This document shows positions 7,840-15,402 of a stretch of DNA of 59,135 bases, piece after piece (the first letter of the stretch is position 1; the number at the start of each line of letters is the position of its first letter). The notes beneath the pieces are model-generated. The model saw only the letters and a program-made list of their open reading frames with translations. It was not told where the DNA came from and did not search any database. The position numbers and the translations under genes were made by a program. The stretch is taken from assembly GCA_964606405.1 (NCBI GenBank), contig CAZSGH010000016.1:1-59135 (forward strand). Reading direction: 5' to 3'. This DNA comes from GCA-002282575 sp964606405 (GTDB lineage Bacteria; Pseudomonadota; Gammaproteobacteria; Thiomicrospirales; Thiomicrospiraceae).

Positions 7840-8673
7840 CTAGCTTAGCGATAACTCTGTAAGGCAATGCGCGCTAGACGTAAGTGTTCTTGTGAGTGTG
7901 CTAATGCCATCATCCATGTAACTTTGCATTTCTTTGCCGATATAAGCGCCTAATGAAATTTCGGCAACAATGCCGTTAGCAACTTTCAACAGCGCTACCA
8001 ACAAACGAACGCGCTCATTGGTAATCAAATCACATTGCGGCGTATGGTGAAGATAAATAGCATGAACCATAGCGTCATCCAATTGCCACTTTTTAGCGAG
8101 TAATAACCCCGCCGTTGGATGACTGGTTTGATAAACGCTTTCTTCTTTTTCTATTGTTGTTAGTGGTAATGTATGGGACTCAAAAAAGAGTTGTTGGTAA
8201 GCTTGTTGGTTTTTAATGGTCAGTAATATCGCACCACAATTATGGAATACAGCACAAGCATAAGCCTCGTCTGCTTCAATGCCATATACATTGTTTGCAA
8301 GTTCTGCAGCACAAAAAGCGACATCAGCAGAGTGATCCATAATGTCTCTTACTGAAGGCGGTGTGCCAAAAATCTGTTTGAGGGCAGCAGCAATAAGCAT
8401 GTTTTTTAGATTTTTTGTTCCCAAAAGAGAGACAGCTTGATTGATAGACTTAATTGGCTGGCGCGGTCTCATTGCTGGTGAGTTGGCAATTTTCAGTAGT
8501 TCAGCGGCTAACATTGTGTTGCTACTAATAATTTCTACCATTGCCGTTGTATTGGGATAACGAGCGCTAATTTCTTTATCAAGCGCAATGATTTCCTCTG
8601 GCATATCTGGTAGTTTAATGCCCTGAATGGCAACGAAAGCTCGCCTAACTTTTTGTTCGAAGGTTTCTTGCAT
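7840..8673 (-). CDS. HDOD domain protein (paralog A, frameshifted C-terminus)
   Basis: Tandem paralog of the 6902-7759 protein, 277 residues as read. It starts at ATG 8673 with TAGGTAAA upstream. The HDOD core is intact (KLPDMPEEIIALDKEISARY, ELLKIANSPAMRPRQPI, CAVFHNCGAILLT, HAIYLHHTP). The last 20 residues after DDGIST do not resemble the paralog. Reading the minus strand in the next frame gives AHSQEHLRLARIALQSYR and a stop at 7845-7847, which does match the paralog tail (SQIKEVRMALQSY). A small indel close to 7900 has therefore replaced the C-terminal helix, unless it is a sequencing error. The two genes are 80 bases apart and probably co-transcribed. Confidence 0.82.
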   Translation of the reverse strand: MQETFEQKVRRAFVAIQGIKLPDMPEEIIALDKEISARYPNTTAMVEIISSNTMLAAELLKIANSPAMRPRQPIKSINQAVSLLGTKNLKNMLIAAALKQIFGTPPSVRDIMDHSADVAFCAAELANNVYGIEADEAYACAVFHNCGAILLTIKNQQAYQQLFFESHTLPLTTIEKEESVYQTSHPTAGLLLAKKWQLDDAMVHAIYLHHTPQCDLITNERVRLLVALLKVANGIVAEISLGAYIGKEMQSYMDDGISTLTRTLTSSAHCLTELSLS

Positions 8674-8832
8674 GGTGTTTTACCTATCCATAAATAACTA
8701 TTTTTATTGTTTAGCTGTGTGATTTGTTTAACTTGAGATTGCAAACCCCTTGTCAAGGCAGTAATATCGCTGCAAGTGGTTTGCTGTAAATCATACATTA
8801 TTTTTTCTTAGCTAGGGTAATCATACGTTAAA

Positions 8833-10516
8833 ATGGCTCAGTATATCTACACTATGTATCGCGTTGGTAAAGTCGTACCTCCTAAAAAACATATTTTGAA
8901 AGATATTTCGCTATCTTTCTTTCCAGGCGCCAAAATTGGCGTCTTGGGTTTAAACGGCTCAGGTAAATCTACATTGCTCAAAATTATGGCGGGGCTTGAC
9001 ACCAATATCGAAGGCGAAGCGCGTCCGATGGCAGGCATTAATGTGGGATATCTGCCACAAGAGCCGCAGCTGGATCCAACCAAAACAGTACGTGGTAACG
9101 TAGAAGAGGCAGTGTCGCGCATTAAAGATGCCCAAGCCGAACTTGACGCCGTTTATGCCGCCTATGCAGAAGAAGACGCAGATTTCGATGCCTTGGCTGC
9201 ACGTCAGGCAGAGCTTGAAAACATATTGCAAGCAGGTGATGGGCATAACATCGATAACCAGCTCGAAATCGCAGCTGATGCTTTGCGTTTACCCCCTTGG
9301 GATGCAGATGTCACCACCTTGTCGGGTGGTGAACGCCGTCGCGTTGCTTTGTGTCGTTTATTGTTATCTAATCCCGATATGTTGCTACTCGATGAACCAA
9401 CCAACCACTTAGATGCGGAGTCAATCGCTTGGTTAGAACAGTTCTTGCATAATTATGCAGGTACGGTTGTGGCGGTAACTCATGACCGTTATTTCTTAGA
9501 TAATGTTGCAGGTTGGATTCTAGAGTTAGACCGAGGCATGGGTATTCCTTACGAGGGCAACTACTCGAACTGGTTAGAAGCGAAAGAAAAACGCTTAGAA
9601 CAAGAGTCTAAGTCGGAACAAGCCCATATCAAGAGTATGAAGCAAGAGTTAGAATGGGTTCGCACCAATCCTAAAGGTCGTCATGCTAAATCGAAAGCGC
9701 GTATGGCGCGTTTCGAAGAAATGTCGAGCGTTGAATATCAAAAACGCAACGAAACGAATGAAATTTTTATTCCTGTTGGCGATCGCTTAGGTAATAAAGN
9801 NNNNNNNNNGGAATAAAGTCATCGATTTTGATGGTATTAGTAAGGCGTTTGGAGATCGTTTGTTGATCGATGATTTTACCGCGAGTATTCCCGCAGGGGC
9901 GATTGTTGGTATTATCGGTCCTAACGGGGCAGGTAAATCCACCTTCTTTAAAATGATTATGGGTGTTGATACACCTGACAGTGGTACTGTTACCATTGGC
10001 GATACTGTTAACTTGTCATTTGTTGACCAGAGTCGCGATGCCTTAGATGGTAGTAAAACTGTTTTCGAAGAAATTTCGGATGGTTCGGATATTATCACAG
10101 TAGGACGTTTTGAGATTCCATCGCGTGCCTATTGTGGTCGTTTTAACTTTAAGGGTGGCGATCAGGGTAAGTTCATTAAAGACTTATCGGGCGGTGAGCG
10201 CAACCGTGTCCATTTAGCAAAAACGCTGCGTAAGGGCGGCAACGTCTTATTGCTCGATGAACCCACCAACGACTTAGACGTTGAAACCTTACGCGCGTTG
10301 GAAGAGGCGCTGTTGGAGTATCCTGGTACTGCACTGGTTATTTCCCATGACCGTTGGTTCCTTGATCGTATTGCGACACATATTATTGCCTTTGAAGGTG
10401 AGAGTCATGTGGAATTTTTCCCTGGTAACTACTCAGATTACGAAGAGGATTACAAACGCCGTCATGGTGACGTGGGTCCTGTTCGTATTAAGTACAAACC
10501 CGTTAAGCGTTCGTGA
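8833..10516 (+). CDS. ettA: Energy-dependent translational throttle ABC-F ATPase (interrupted by 10-N gap)
   Basis: ABC-F protein that binds the ribosomal E site and gates translation according to ATP/ADP level. The first half has Walker A GLNGSGKSTLLKI, signature LSGGERRRVALCR and Walker B LLLDEPTNHLD. The P-site linker follows (QELEWVRTNPKGRHAKSKAR). The second half has GPNGAGKSTFFKM, LSGGERNRVHLAK and LLLDEPTNDLD, ending RIKYKPVKRS as in E. coli EttA. Ns at 9800-9809 break the frame. The flanks (GGTAATAAAG before, GGAATAAAGTC after) look like the same few codons read twice (LGNK-V), so the true gap may be nil or an overlap. The gene is probably intact, about 555 aa. Its stop overlaps the coaE GTG. 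Confidence 0.93.
9800..9809. other. Assembly gap of 10 Ns inside ettA
   Basis: Ten unresolved bases. Flanking sequence on both sides reads almost the same (G-T/A-AATAAAG), which suggests two contig ends overlapped rather than a stretch being missing. Confidence 0.95.
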
Positions 10517-11211
10517 TAGAAGCGACGTTTTCACAACAAAAGGGTGCTGATAAGCGCCCTTTTGTTATTGCCTTAACAGGGGGTATTGCCAGTGGGAAAA
10601 CAACAGTTAGTAATTTGTTTCATCAACATTATGATGTGTGCGTTGTCGATGCAGACGTAATCGCTCGTGATGTTGTTGCCATTGGTCAGCCCGCTTTAGC
10701 GTTGATCGCTGAGCATTTTGGCGAATTGGCCTTACAACAGGATGGCTCTTTAAATCGGACGTATATTAAGCAGCGTATTTTTAATGATGCATCTGAGCGC
10801 ACTTGGCTCAATGGCTTGCTGCATCCGTTAATTCGTCAGCAGACCCAAAAACAGATTGCAGCTTGCGCGAGTAATTATGCACTGGCAGTCATTCCTTTAT
10901 TGGTAGAAACAGGCGTACCAGATTTTGTGGATTTTGTGTTAGTAGTTGATTGTTCTGTAGAAACGCAATATCAGCGCTTATGTGCAAGGGATGGTGTTGA
11001 TTTTGAATTGGCTCAATCAATCATTGCCGCACAAGCAACAAGAGAGGCTCGCTTAGCAATGGCTGATGCTATCATTGCTAATGAGTGCGAAACCAGTGCA
11101 CAACAGCTCGCTCAGCAAGTGAGCCATTGGCATCAGGTATTTTATAGGGAATCTCTAAACATTCAACGGGTAGGCGGTCTGGAGGAAGGGGTTGCGGAAA
11201 AAAACATTTAG
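10513..11211 (+). CDS. coaE: Dephospho-CoA kinase with a repeat-derived C-terminal tail
   Basis: Phosphorylates dephospho-CoA, the last step of coenzyme A synthesis. The P-loop is ALTGGIASGKTTVSNLF, followed by CVVDADVIARDVV, then HPLIRQQTQ and VIPLLVETG. The start is GTG 10513, overlapping the ettA TGA (GTGA). No later in-frame start precedes the P-loop, so translation is probably coupled. A hairpin (CAAAAGGGTGC ... GCGCCCTTTTG, 10538-10564) lies in the first codons. The annotated protein is 232 residues, longer than the roughly 206 of E. coli. The last 22 or so residues (from YRESLNIQRVGG) are read out of the structured repeat that begins at 11147. Confidence 0.93.
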   Translation: MIEATFSQQKGADKRPFVIALTGGIASGKTTVSNLFHQHYDVCVVDADVIARDVVAIGQPALALIAEHFGELALQQDGSLNRTYIKQRIFNDASERTWLNGLLHPLIRQQTQKQIAACASNYALAVIPLLVETGVPDFVDFVLVVDCSVETQYQRLCARDGVDFELAQSIIAAQATREARLAMADAIIANECETSAQQLAQQVSHWHQVFYRESLNIQRVGGLEEGVAEKNI

Positions 11212-11292
11212 CACCTTGATTTAAATCCCTTCCTTCAGCCAAAAACAAGCTTGAAAAGTCTAAAACGAGCATGGCGAGGTTTTTAGACTTTC
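11147..11292 (-). repeat. Structured intergenic repeat, copy 3 (minus orientation), overlapping the coaE 3' end
   Basis: Between convergent coaE and the SPOR gene. The right end (GGGAATCTCTAAACATTC on the plus strand) and part of the central stem lie inside the coaE reading frame. The left hairpin (CTAAAAAC..GTTTTTAGAC) ends just before the SPOR gene's stop. Central arms on the minus strand are CTGAAGGAAGGG and CCCCTTCCTCCAG, with one A-C mismatch. Confidence 0.88.
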
Positions 11293-11293
11293 T

Positions 11294-12328
11294 TTATCGT
11301 TTATCTAGTAGTTGACGAACATCACCAGCACGTCTAACCCAAGGCGTAATACCGAGTTCGTTTTTAATGTCATCAGCGGATTGCTTAGCTTCTTCGCGGG
11401 TTGCAAAGCCACCATAGACAAGAATATAACGCGTACTGCCATTTGCTTTAACGCTAATGACATGTGCCATTTCTGGGTTTTTACGAATCTTCGCACCCTG
11501 CTGACTTAAGTCACTTGCTTTGGTACTGCTACCCAGTTGCAATACAAGATGTTCGGACGGTAATGACTTAAGCCATTCTTGATGCATATCACCCGTTGCA
11601 TTACTGTCTGTTGATGAAGGTAGTTTAACTTCGACAATTTGTGGTACGGCTGGAATGCTAACGCTAGGGGTCGCAATAGCGGGGTTGTTGATGTTGGGCA
11701 CAGCAGGACTAGCGGACTGAGTCACAACTGACTGCTGAGCATTATTCATTGCTGTTTTGTTGCCCTGTGAGCGATTGTCTAACGCATCAATCAGTTGTTT
11801 AAAGCGCGTATCTAGTAATGTTTCTAATTGCTGCATAGACGATTTGCTGCTGTTATCAGTACTTGTTTTATTTTCTTCTTGAGTGACAATCGTCGTGCCA
11901 TCATTGCTGCTTGATTTTGTTGTGAGTAAGGCTATTTTTTGTTCACTTTCTTGCAAAGCTTTTTCCAAATCACCCACGCGAGCGCCCATGCTTTTCGCTT
12001 CTTTTTCTAGCAAACTGATTTGTTGCGTTAATTGCATGTAGGCAAAGCCACCGCCGCCAGCCATACTCAACACGAGTGTGCCAGCCAAAAGAAAACCCAT
12101 GATCTGGGCGGTATTTGATTTGGATTCGTTACTATTGGATAGTGACATTGGTTTCACCGCTGGTTTTTTAACTTCGGGCATAACTTCCTCTGCGGCATTG
12201 AGCCAGTCGCTTAATCGATGTTGCTCAGAACCTCTTGCCATCGACAGGCTTTTTGCTTGTTGTTCTATTGCTTCTAATAATCGACTACGATCATCATCTT
12301 CAAAAAAATGTTCATCTTTTCTTTGCAT
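11294..12328 (-). CDS. SPOR-domain membrane protein, DamX-like
   Basis: Probable cell-division protein that binds septal peptidoglycan through a C-terminal SPOR domain. About 344 residues. A cytoplasmic N-terminus (about 75 residues) is followed by one membrane segment (about 77-101, MGFLLAGTLVLSMAGGGGF), then a heptad-like coiled region (LLEKEAKSMGARVGDLEKAL), a Ser/Thr/Asn/Pro-rich linker, and a SPOR domain (about 262-342, LVLQLGSSTKASDL to TPWVRRAGDVRQLL). I chose ATG 12328 with AGGAG 5 bases upstream, because a GTG at 12334 overlaps that Shine-Dalgarno. The architecture matches DamX, but the aroB-damX-dam context is absent, so I leave the symbol empty. Confidence 0.8.
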   Translation of the reverse strand: MQRKDEHFFEDDDRSRLLEAIEQQAKSLSMARGSEQHRLSDWLNAAEEVMPEVKKPAVKPMSLSNSNESKSNTAQIMGFLLAGTLVLSMAGGGGFAYMQLTQQISLLEKEAKSMGARVGDLEKALQESEQKIALLTTKSSSNDGTTIVTQEENKTSTDNSSKSSMQQLETLLDTRFKQLIDALDNRSQGNKTAMNNAQQSVVTQSASPAVPNINNPAIATPSVSIPAVPQIVEVKLPSSTDSNATGDMHQEWLKSLPSEHLVLQLGSSTKASDLSQQGAKIRKNPEMAHVISVKANGSTRYILVYGGFATREEAKQSADDIKNELGITPWVRRAGDVRQLLDKR

Positions 12329-12717
12329 GTCCACTCCTAGCCATGCGCATTTTAAATAATTTTCTTAGACTTTTTCTGTCTCATCATCTACATAAATCAT
12401 AAAAAAATCAGTGTTGTTTTTGGCAGTCAATGTAAATTGTCTTACTGATTGTTTTTGCTCACAAAGAATCTTAATTATTTTACCCTTCCATTATGCCCTA
12501 TCGTAATACAGATTAGCCATAGTTTTTGTTAAGTTGTTCCTAATTTTCTCTGCGTCTTTTGATCGGTAATTGGCTTTTTGTTTGGTATTCGCTGCGATGT
12601 TTTCAAGTTATTTTGTTTGTAATGTAATGATTGAACGTGTGGGGTTGCAATAAAAACTGAAACAGTTTTGTTGCTGAAGTTTTATGTGTGTTCAGTATTG
12701 AGCAATGTCTTCGCTTA

Positions 12718-12746
12718 TTGTGTTGATTATCTTCTACCTGTATAAT
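12718..12746 (+). promoter_or_regulatory. Predicted rpsO promoter
   Basis: A perfect -10 hexamer TATAAT at 12741-12746 follows a weak -35 (TTGTGT, 12718-12723) at the ideal 17-base spacing. Transcription from about 12753 would give a roughly 55-base leader before rpsO. Confidence 0.6.
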
Positions 12747-12751
12747 GGAAC

Positions 12752-12803
12752 ATTCCCTGCAATCGGCTGTGGGGAATCGTTATTGTTGAGCCGATCCTAG
12801 GAG
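12752..12803 (+). promoter_or_regulatory. Candidate S15 autoregulatory pseudoknot in the rpsO leader
   Basis: Two interleaved stems. ATTCCC (12752-12757) pairs with GGGAAT (12772-12777). ATCGGCT (12762-12768), inside that loop, pairs with AGCCGAT (12789-12795). The second stem ends two bases before the Shine-Dalgarno TAGGAG (12798-12803). E. coli rpsO mRNA is autoregulated by S15 through a pseudoknot at its ribosome-binding site, so this is a plausible functional equivalent. The pairing is seen and the function is inferred. Confidence 0.55.
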
Positions 12804-12810
12804 TTATTAC

Positions 12811-13080
12811 ATGTCTTTATCTAAAGAACAAACCGCATCAATTATCGCAGAATATGCAACAGTTGCTAACGACACAGGCTCTCCTGAAGTTCAGGTTGCC
12901 TTGTTGACTACCCGTATTGTTGAGTTGACTGAGCATTTCAAAACGCATAAAAAAGATCACCATTCACGTCGTGGCTTATTGCATTTAGTAGCGCAACGTC
13001 GTAAGCTGTTAGACTATCTGAACCGTAAAGATCATGAACGTTATAAGACGTTGATTGCTCGTTTAGGGCTGCGTAAATAA
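12811..13080 (+). CDS. rpsO: 30S ribosomal protein S15
   Basis: Primary 16S rRNA-binding protein of the small-subunit platform. It is 89 residues, the standard length, with the family features GSPEVQVALLTTRI, LTEHFKTHKKDHHSRRGLL and RRKLLDYL and the ending YKTLIARLGLRK. TAGGAG lies 7 bases before the ATG. A strong hairpin terminator follows and then pnp, the classical rpsO-pnp arrangement. Confidence 0.97.
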   Translation: MSLSKEQTASIIAEYATVANDTGSPEVQVALLTTRIVELTEHFKTHKKDHHSRRGLLHLVAQRRKLLDYLNRKDHERYKTLIARLGLRK

Positions 13081-13095
13081 TTATTTTACGCCCAT

Positions 13096-13129
13096 AAAAA
13101 GCCTGTCAGAAATGATGGGCTTTTTTTTT
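13096..13129 (+). terminator. rpsO terminator/attenuator
   Basis: The stem AAAAGCC-TG-TCA closes on GAAA with TGA-TG-GGCTTTT (one internal mismatch) and is followed by T9. It lies between rpsO and pnp, so it probably lets part of the transcription pass into pnp. Confidence 0.85.
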
Positions 13130-13161
13130 ATTTGTTATTGTTATCGCAAAAGGCATTACCC

Positions 13162-15261
13162 GTGTTTAATAAAAAAAGCATTACCTTCCCATATGGTCAG
13201 CACAACGTTACGCTAGAAACAGGCGAAATCGCACGTCAGGCTGACGGTGCTGTTATGGTCAAAATGGGCGATACGCAGCTCTTAGTAACGGTTGTTGCTG
13301 CTAAAAAAGCAGCGCCAGGACAAGACTTTTTCCCTCTGACAGTTCATTATCAGGAAAAAGCTTATGCTGCGGGTAAAATCCCAGGTGGCTACGGTAAGCG
13401 CGAAGGTAAATTGTCTGATGCAGAAACATTAACATCTCGTTTAATTGATCGTCCAATTCGCCCGCTTTTTCCTGAAGGCTTCTTTAATGAAGTGCAGGTT
13501 ATTGCAACCTTAGTTTCGTTAGATCCAGAGATTCCTGCAGATGTGCCAGCAATGATTGGTGCTTCGGCGGCGTTAGCTTTGTCAGGTGTGCCTTTCGATG
13601 GTCCTATCGGTGGTGCGCGTGTTGCTTACACCGATGGTCAATATATTCTGAACCCATCACGCACACAAATGGCGAACACTGATCTTGAGCTGCTGGTAGC
13701 GGGTACAAGCCAGTCAGTGTTGATGGTTGAGTCAGAAGCAAAAGAATTATCAGAAGAAACCATGTTGGGTGCGGTTGTGTTTGGTCATCACCAAATGCAA
13801 GTTGCTATTGCTGCGATTGCAGCTTTTGCAGAAGATGCTGGAAAAGCACCTTGGGACTGGACCCCACCAGAAGAAGATACGGCATTAACAAAAGCATTGA
13901 CTGATTTGGTTGCAACGCGTTTAGGCGATGCTTACCGCGAAACAAAAAAACAGCTTCGTTATGCTGCGGTTGGTGCGTTACGCGATGAAGCAATTGCGAC
14001 TTTAGCTGGTGGTGATACACCAGCTTTTGCTGCGCGTGCCGTTGAAAATGCTTTTGGTAAAATGGAAGAACGCATTGTTCGCGGTCGTATTTTGGCAGGT
14101 GAGGCACGTATTGACGGTCGTGATACTAAAACCATTCGTCCGATTAATGTGCAGGTTGGTGTATTGCCGCGTGTTCATGGCTCTGCATTGTTTACCCGTG
14201 GTGAAACTCAGGCATTAGTCGTTACCACTTTGGGTACAGAAACCGATGCTAAAATCACGGATGATTTGGCAATGGGTGCTTACCGTGATCGCTTTGCGTT
14301 GCACTACAACTTCCCACCGTACTCTGTTGGTGAAACAGGACGTTTGGGTGCGCCTGGTCGTCGTGAGATTGGGCATGGTAACTTAGCGCGTCGCAGCGTA
14401 TTCCCAATGGTGCCGACGCAAGAAGTCTGGCCTTACACCATTCGTGTGGTCTCTGAAATTACCGAATCTAACGGTTCGAGTTCTATGGCTTCTGTTTGTG
14501 GTTCATCATTGTCGATGATGGATGCGGGTGTGCCATTAAAAGCACCTGTTGCTGGTATTGCCATGGGCTTAATTAAGGAAGGCGATCGTTTTGCAGTTCT
14601 GTCTGACATCTTAGGTGATGAAGATCATTTAGGCGATATGGACTTTAAGGTTGCTGGTACAGCGAATGGCGTTACTGCATTACAGATGGATATTAAAATC
14701 AATGGCGTATCGCCAGAGATTATGGATGTCGCTCTAAACCAAGCGAAAGATGGTCGTTTGCATATTTTAGGTATTATGAACGCTGTGATTGAACGTCCTC
14801 GTGCAGAAGTATCTGAGTGGGCACCGCGCTTTACAGTATTCAAAATTAATCCTGATAAAATTCGCGAAGTGATCGGTAAGGGTGGCGCAACCATTCGTAG
14901 TATTACAGAGCAAACGGGTACAACCATTGAGCTTGAAGATGACGGCACGATTAAAATTGCTTCTGTTACTAAGGCTGCCGCTGATGAAGCACGTCGTATT
15001 ATCGAAGGCATCACTGCTGAAATCGAAGTCGGTAAAACTTACACGGGTAAAGTTGTACGTATCGTTGAATTCGGTGCTTTCGTTAACGTGTTGCCAGGTA
15101 AAGATGGCTTAGTGCATATTTCTCAAATCGCGCATGAGCGTGTGGAAGATGTGAACAAGTATCTCAGCGAAGGTCAAGTGGTTAACGTCTTGGCGCTTGA
15201 AATTGATAAAATGGGCAAAGTTCGCTTAACCATGAAAGATGTCGCTCAACCTACAGTTTAA
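13162..15261 (+). CDS. pnp: Polyribonucleotide nucleotidyltransferase (PNPase)
   Basis: Phosphorolytic 3'-5' exoribonuclease and degradosome component. Two RNase PH-like domains are present. The second contains the catalytic-site region SDILGDEDHLGDMDFKV. They are followed by a KH domain (about 545-605, INPDKIREVIGKGGATIRSI) and an S1 domain (about 615-690, VGKTYTGKVVRIVEFGAFVN). I start at GTG 13162, with AAAGG 8 bases upstream, giving 699 residues and aligning VFNKKSITFPYGQHNVTLE with the E. coli N-terminus. An upstream TTG at 13132 overlaps the rpsO terminator and is unlikely. Confidence 0.95.
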   Translation: MFNKKSITFPYGQHNVTLETGEIARQADGAVMVKMGDTQLLVTVVAAKKAAPGQDFFPLTVHYQEKAYAAGKIPGGYGKREGKLSDAETLTSRLIDRPIRPLFPEGFFNEVQVIATLVSLDPEIPADVPAMIGASAALALSGVPFDGPIGGARVAYTDGQYILNPSRTQMANTDLELLVAGTSQSVLMVESEAKELSEETMLGAVVFGHHQMQVAIAAIAAFAEDAGKAPWDWTPPEEDTALTKALTDLVATRLGDAYRETKKQLRYAAVGALRDEAIATLAGGDTPAFAARAVENAFGKMEERIVRGRILAGEARIDGRDTKTIRPINVQVGVLPRVHGSALFTRGETQALVVTTLGTETDAKITDDLAMGAYRDRFALHYNFPPYSVGETGRLGAPGRREIGHGNLARRSVFPMVPTQEVWPYTIRVVSEITESNGSSSMASVCGSSLSMMDAGVPLKAPVAGIAMGLIKEGDRFAVLSDILGDEDHLGDMDFKVAGTANGVTALQMDIKINGVSPEIMDVALNQAKDGRLHILGIMNAVIERPRAEVSEWAPRFTVFKINPDKIREVIGKGGATIRSITEQTGTTIELEDDGTIKIASVTKAAADEARRIIEGITAEIEVGKTYTGKVVRIVEFGAFVNVLPGKDGLVHISQIAHERVEDVNKYLSEGQVVNVLALEIDKMGKVRLTMKDVAQPTV

Positions 15262-15276
15262 GTGGTTTGATGCGAG

Positions 15277-15305
15277 AAAAGCACCGTGCGGAACGGTGCT
15301 TTTTT
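15277..15305 (+). terminator. pnp terminator
   Basis: The perfect stem AAAAGCACCGT / ACGGTGCTTTT, with a short GCGGA loop and running into six Ts, lies 16 bases after the pnp stop. Confidence 0.92.
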
Positions 15306-15402
15306 GTTTATATAAATTTAGATAGGATAAAACCTATGTTTCTTAGCAATGTTGCTAGATCATAACGGTTTTTGTTTGTCTTTCAATTAAAAGGTGTGTC
15401 AA

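Larger units (their letters stand above)
12329..12810. other. 482-bp AT-rich intergenic region between the SPOR gene and rpsO
   Basis: Divergent spacer with no convincing open frame. The left part presumably holds the promoter of the leftward SPOR gene. A small hairpin (AAAACTG, loop AAA, CAGTTTT) lies at 12653-12669. The right end holds the rpsO promoter and a leader that can form a pseudoknot, annotated separately. Confidence 0.6.

Noticed and set aside
14625..15014. A 129-residue minus-strand frame inside pnp
   Set aside because: Shadow of the KH/S1 coding region, Ser/Ile-rich and without a start signal.
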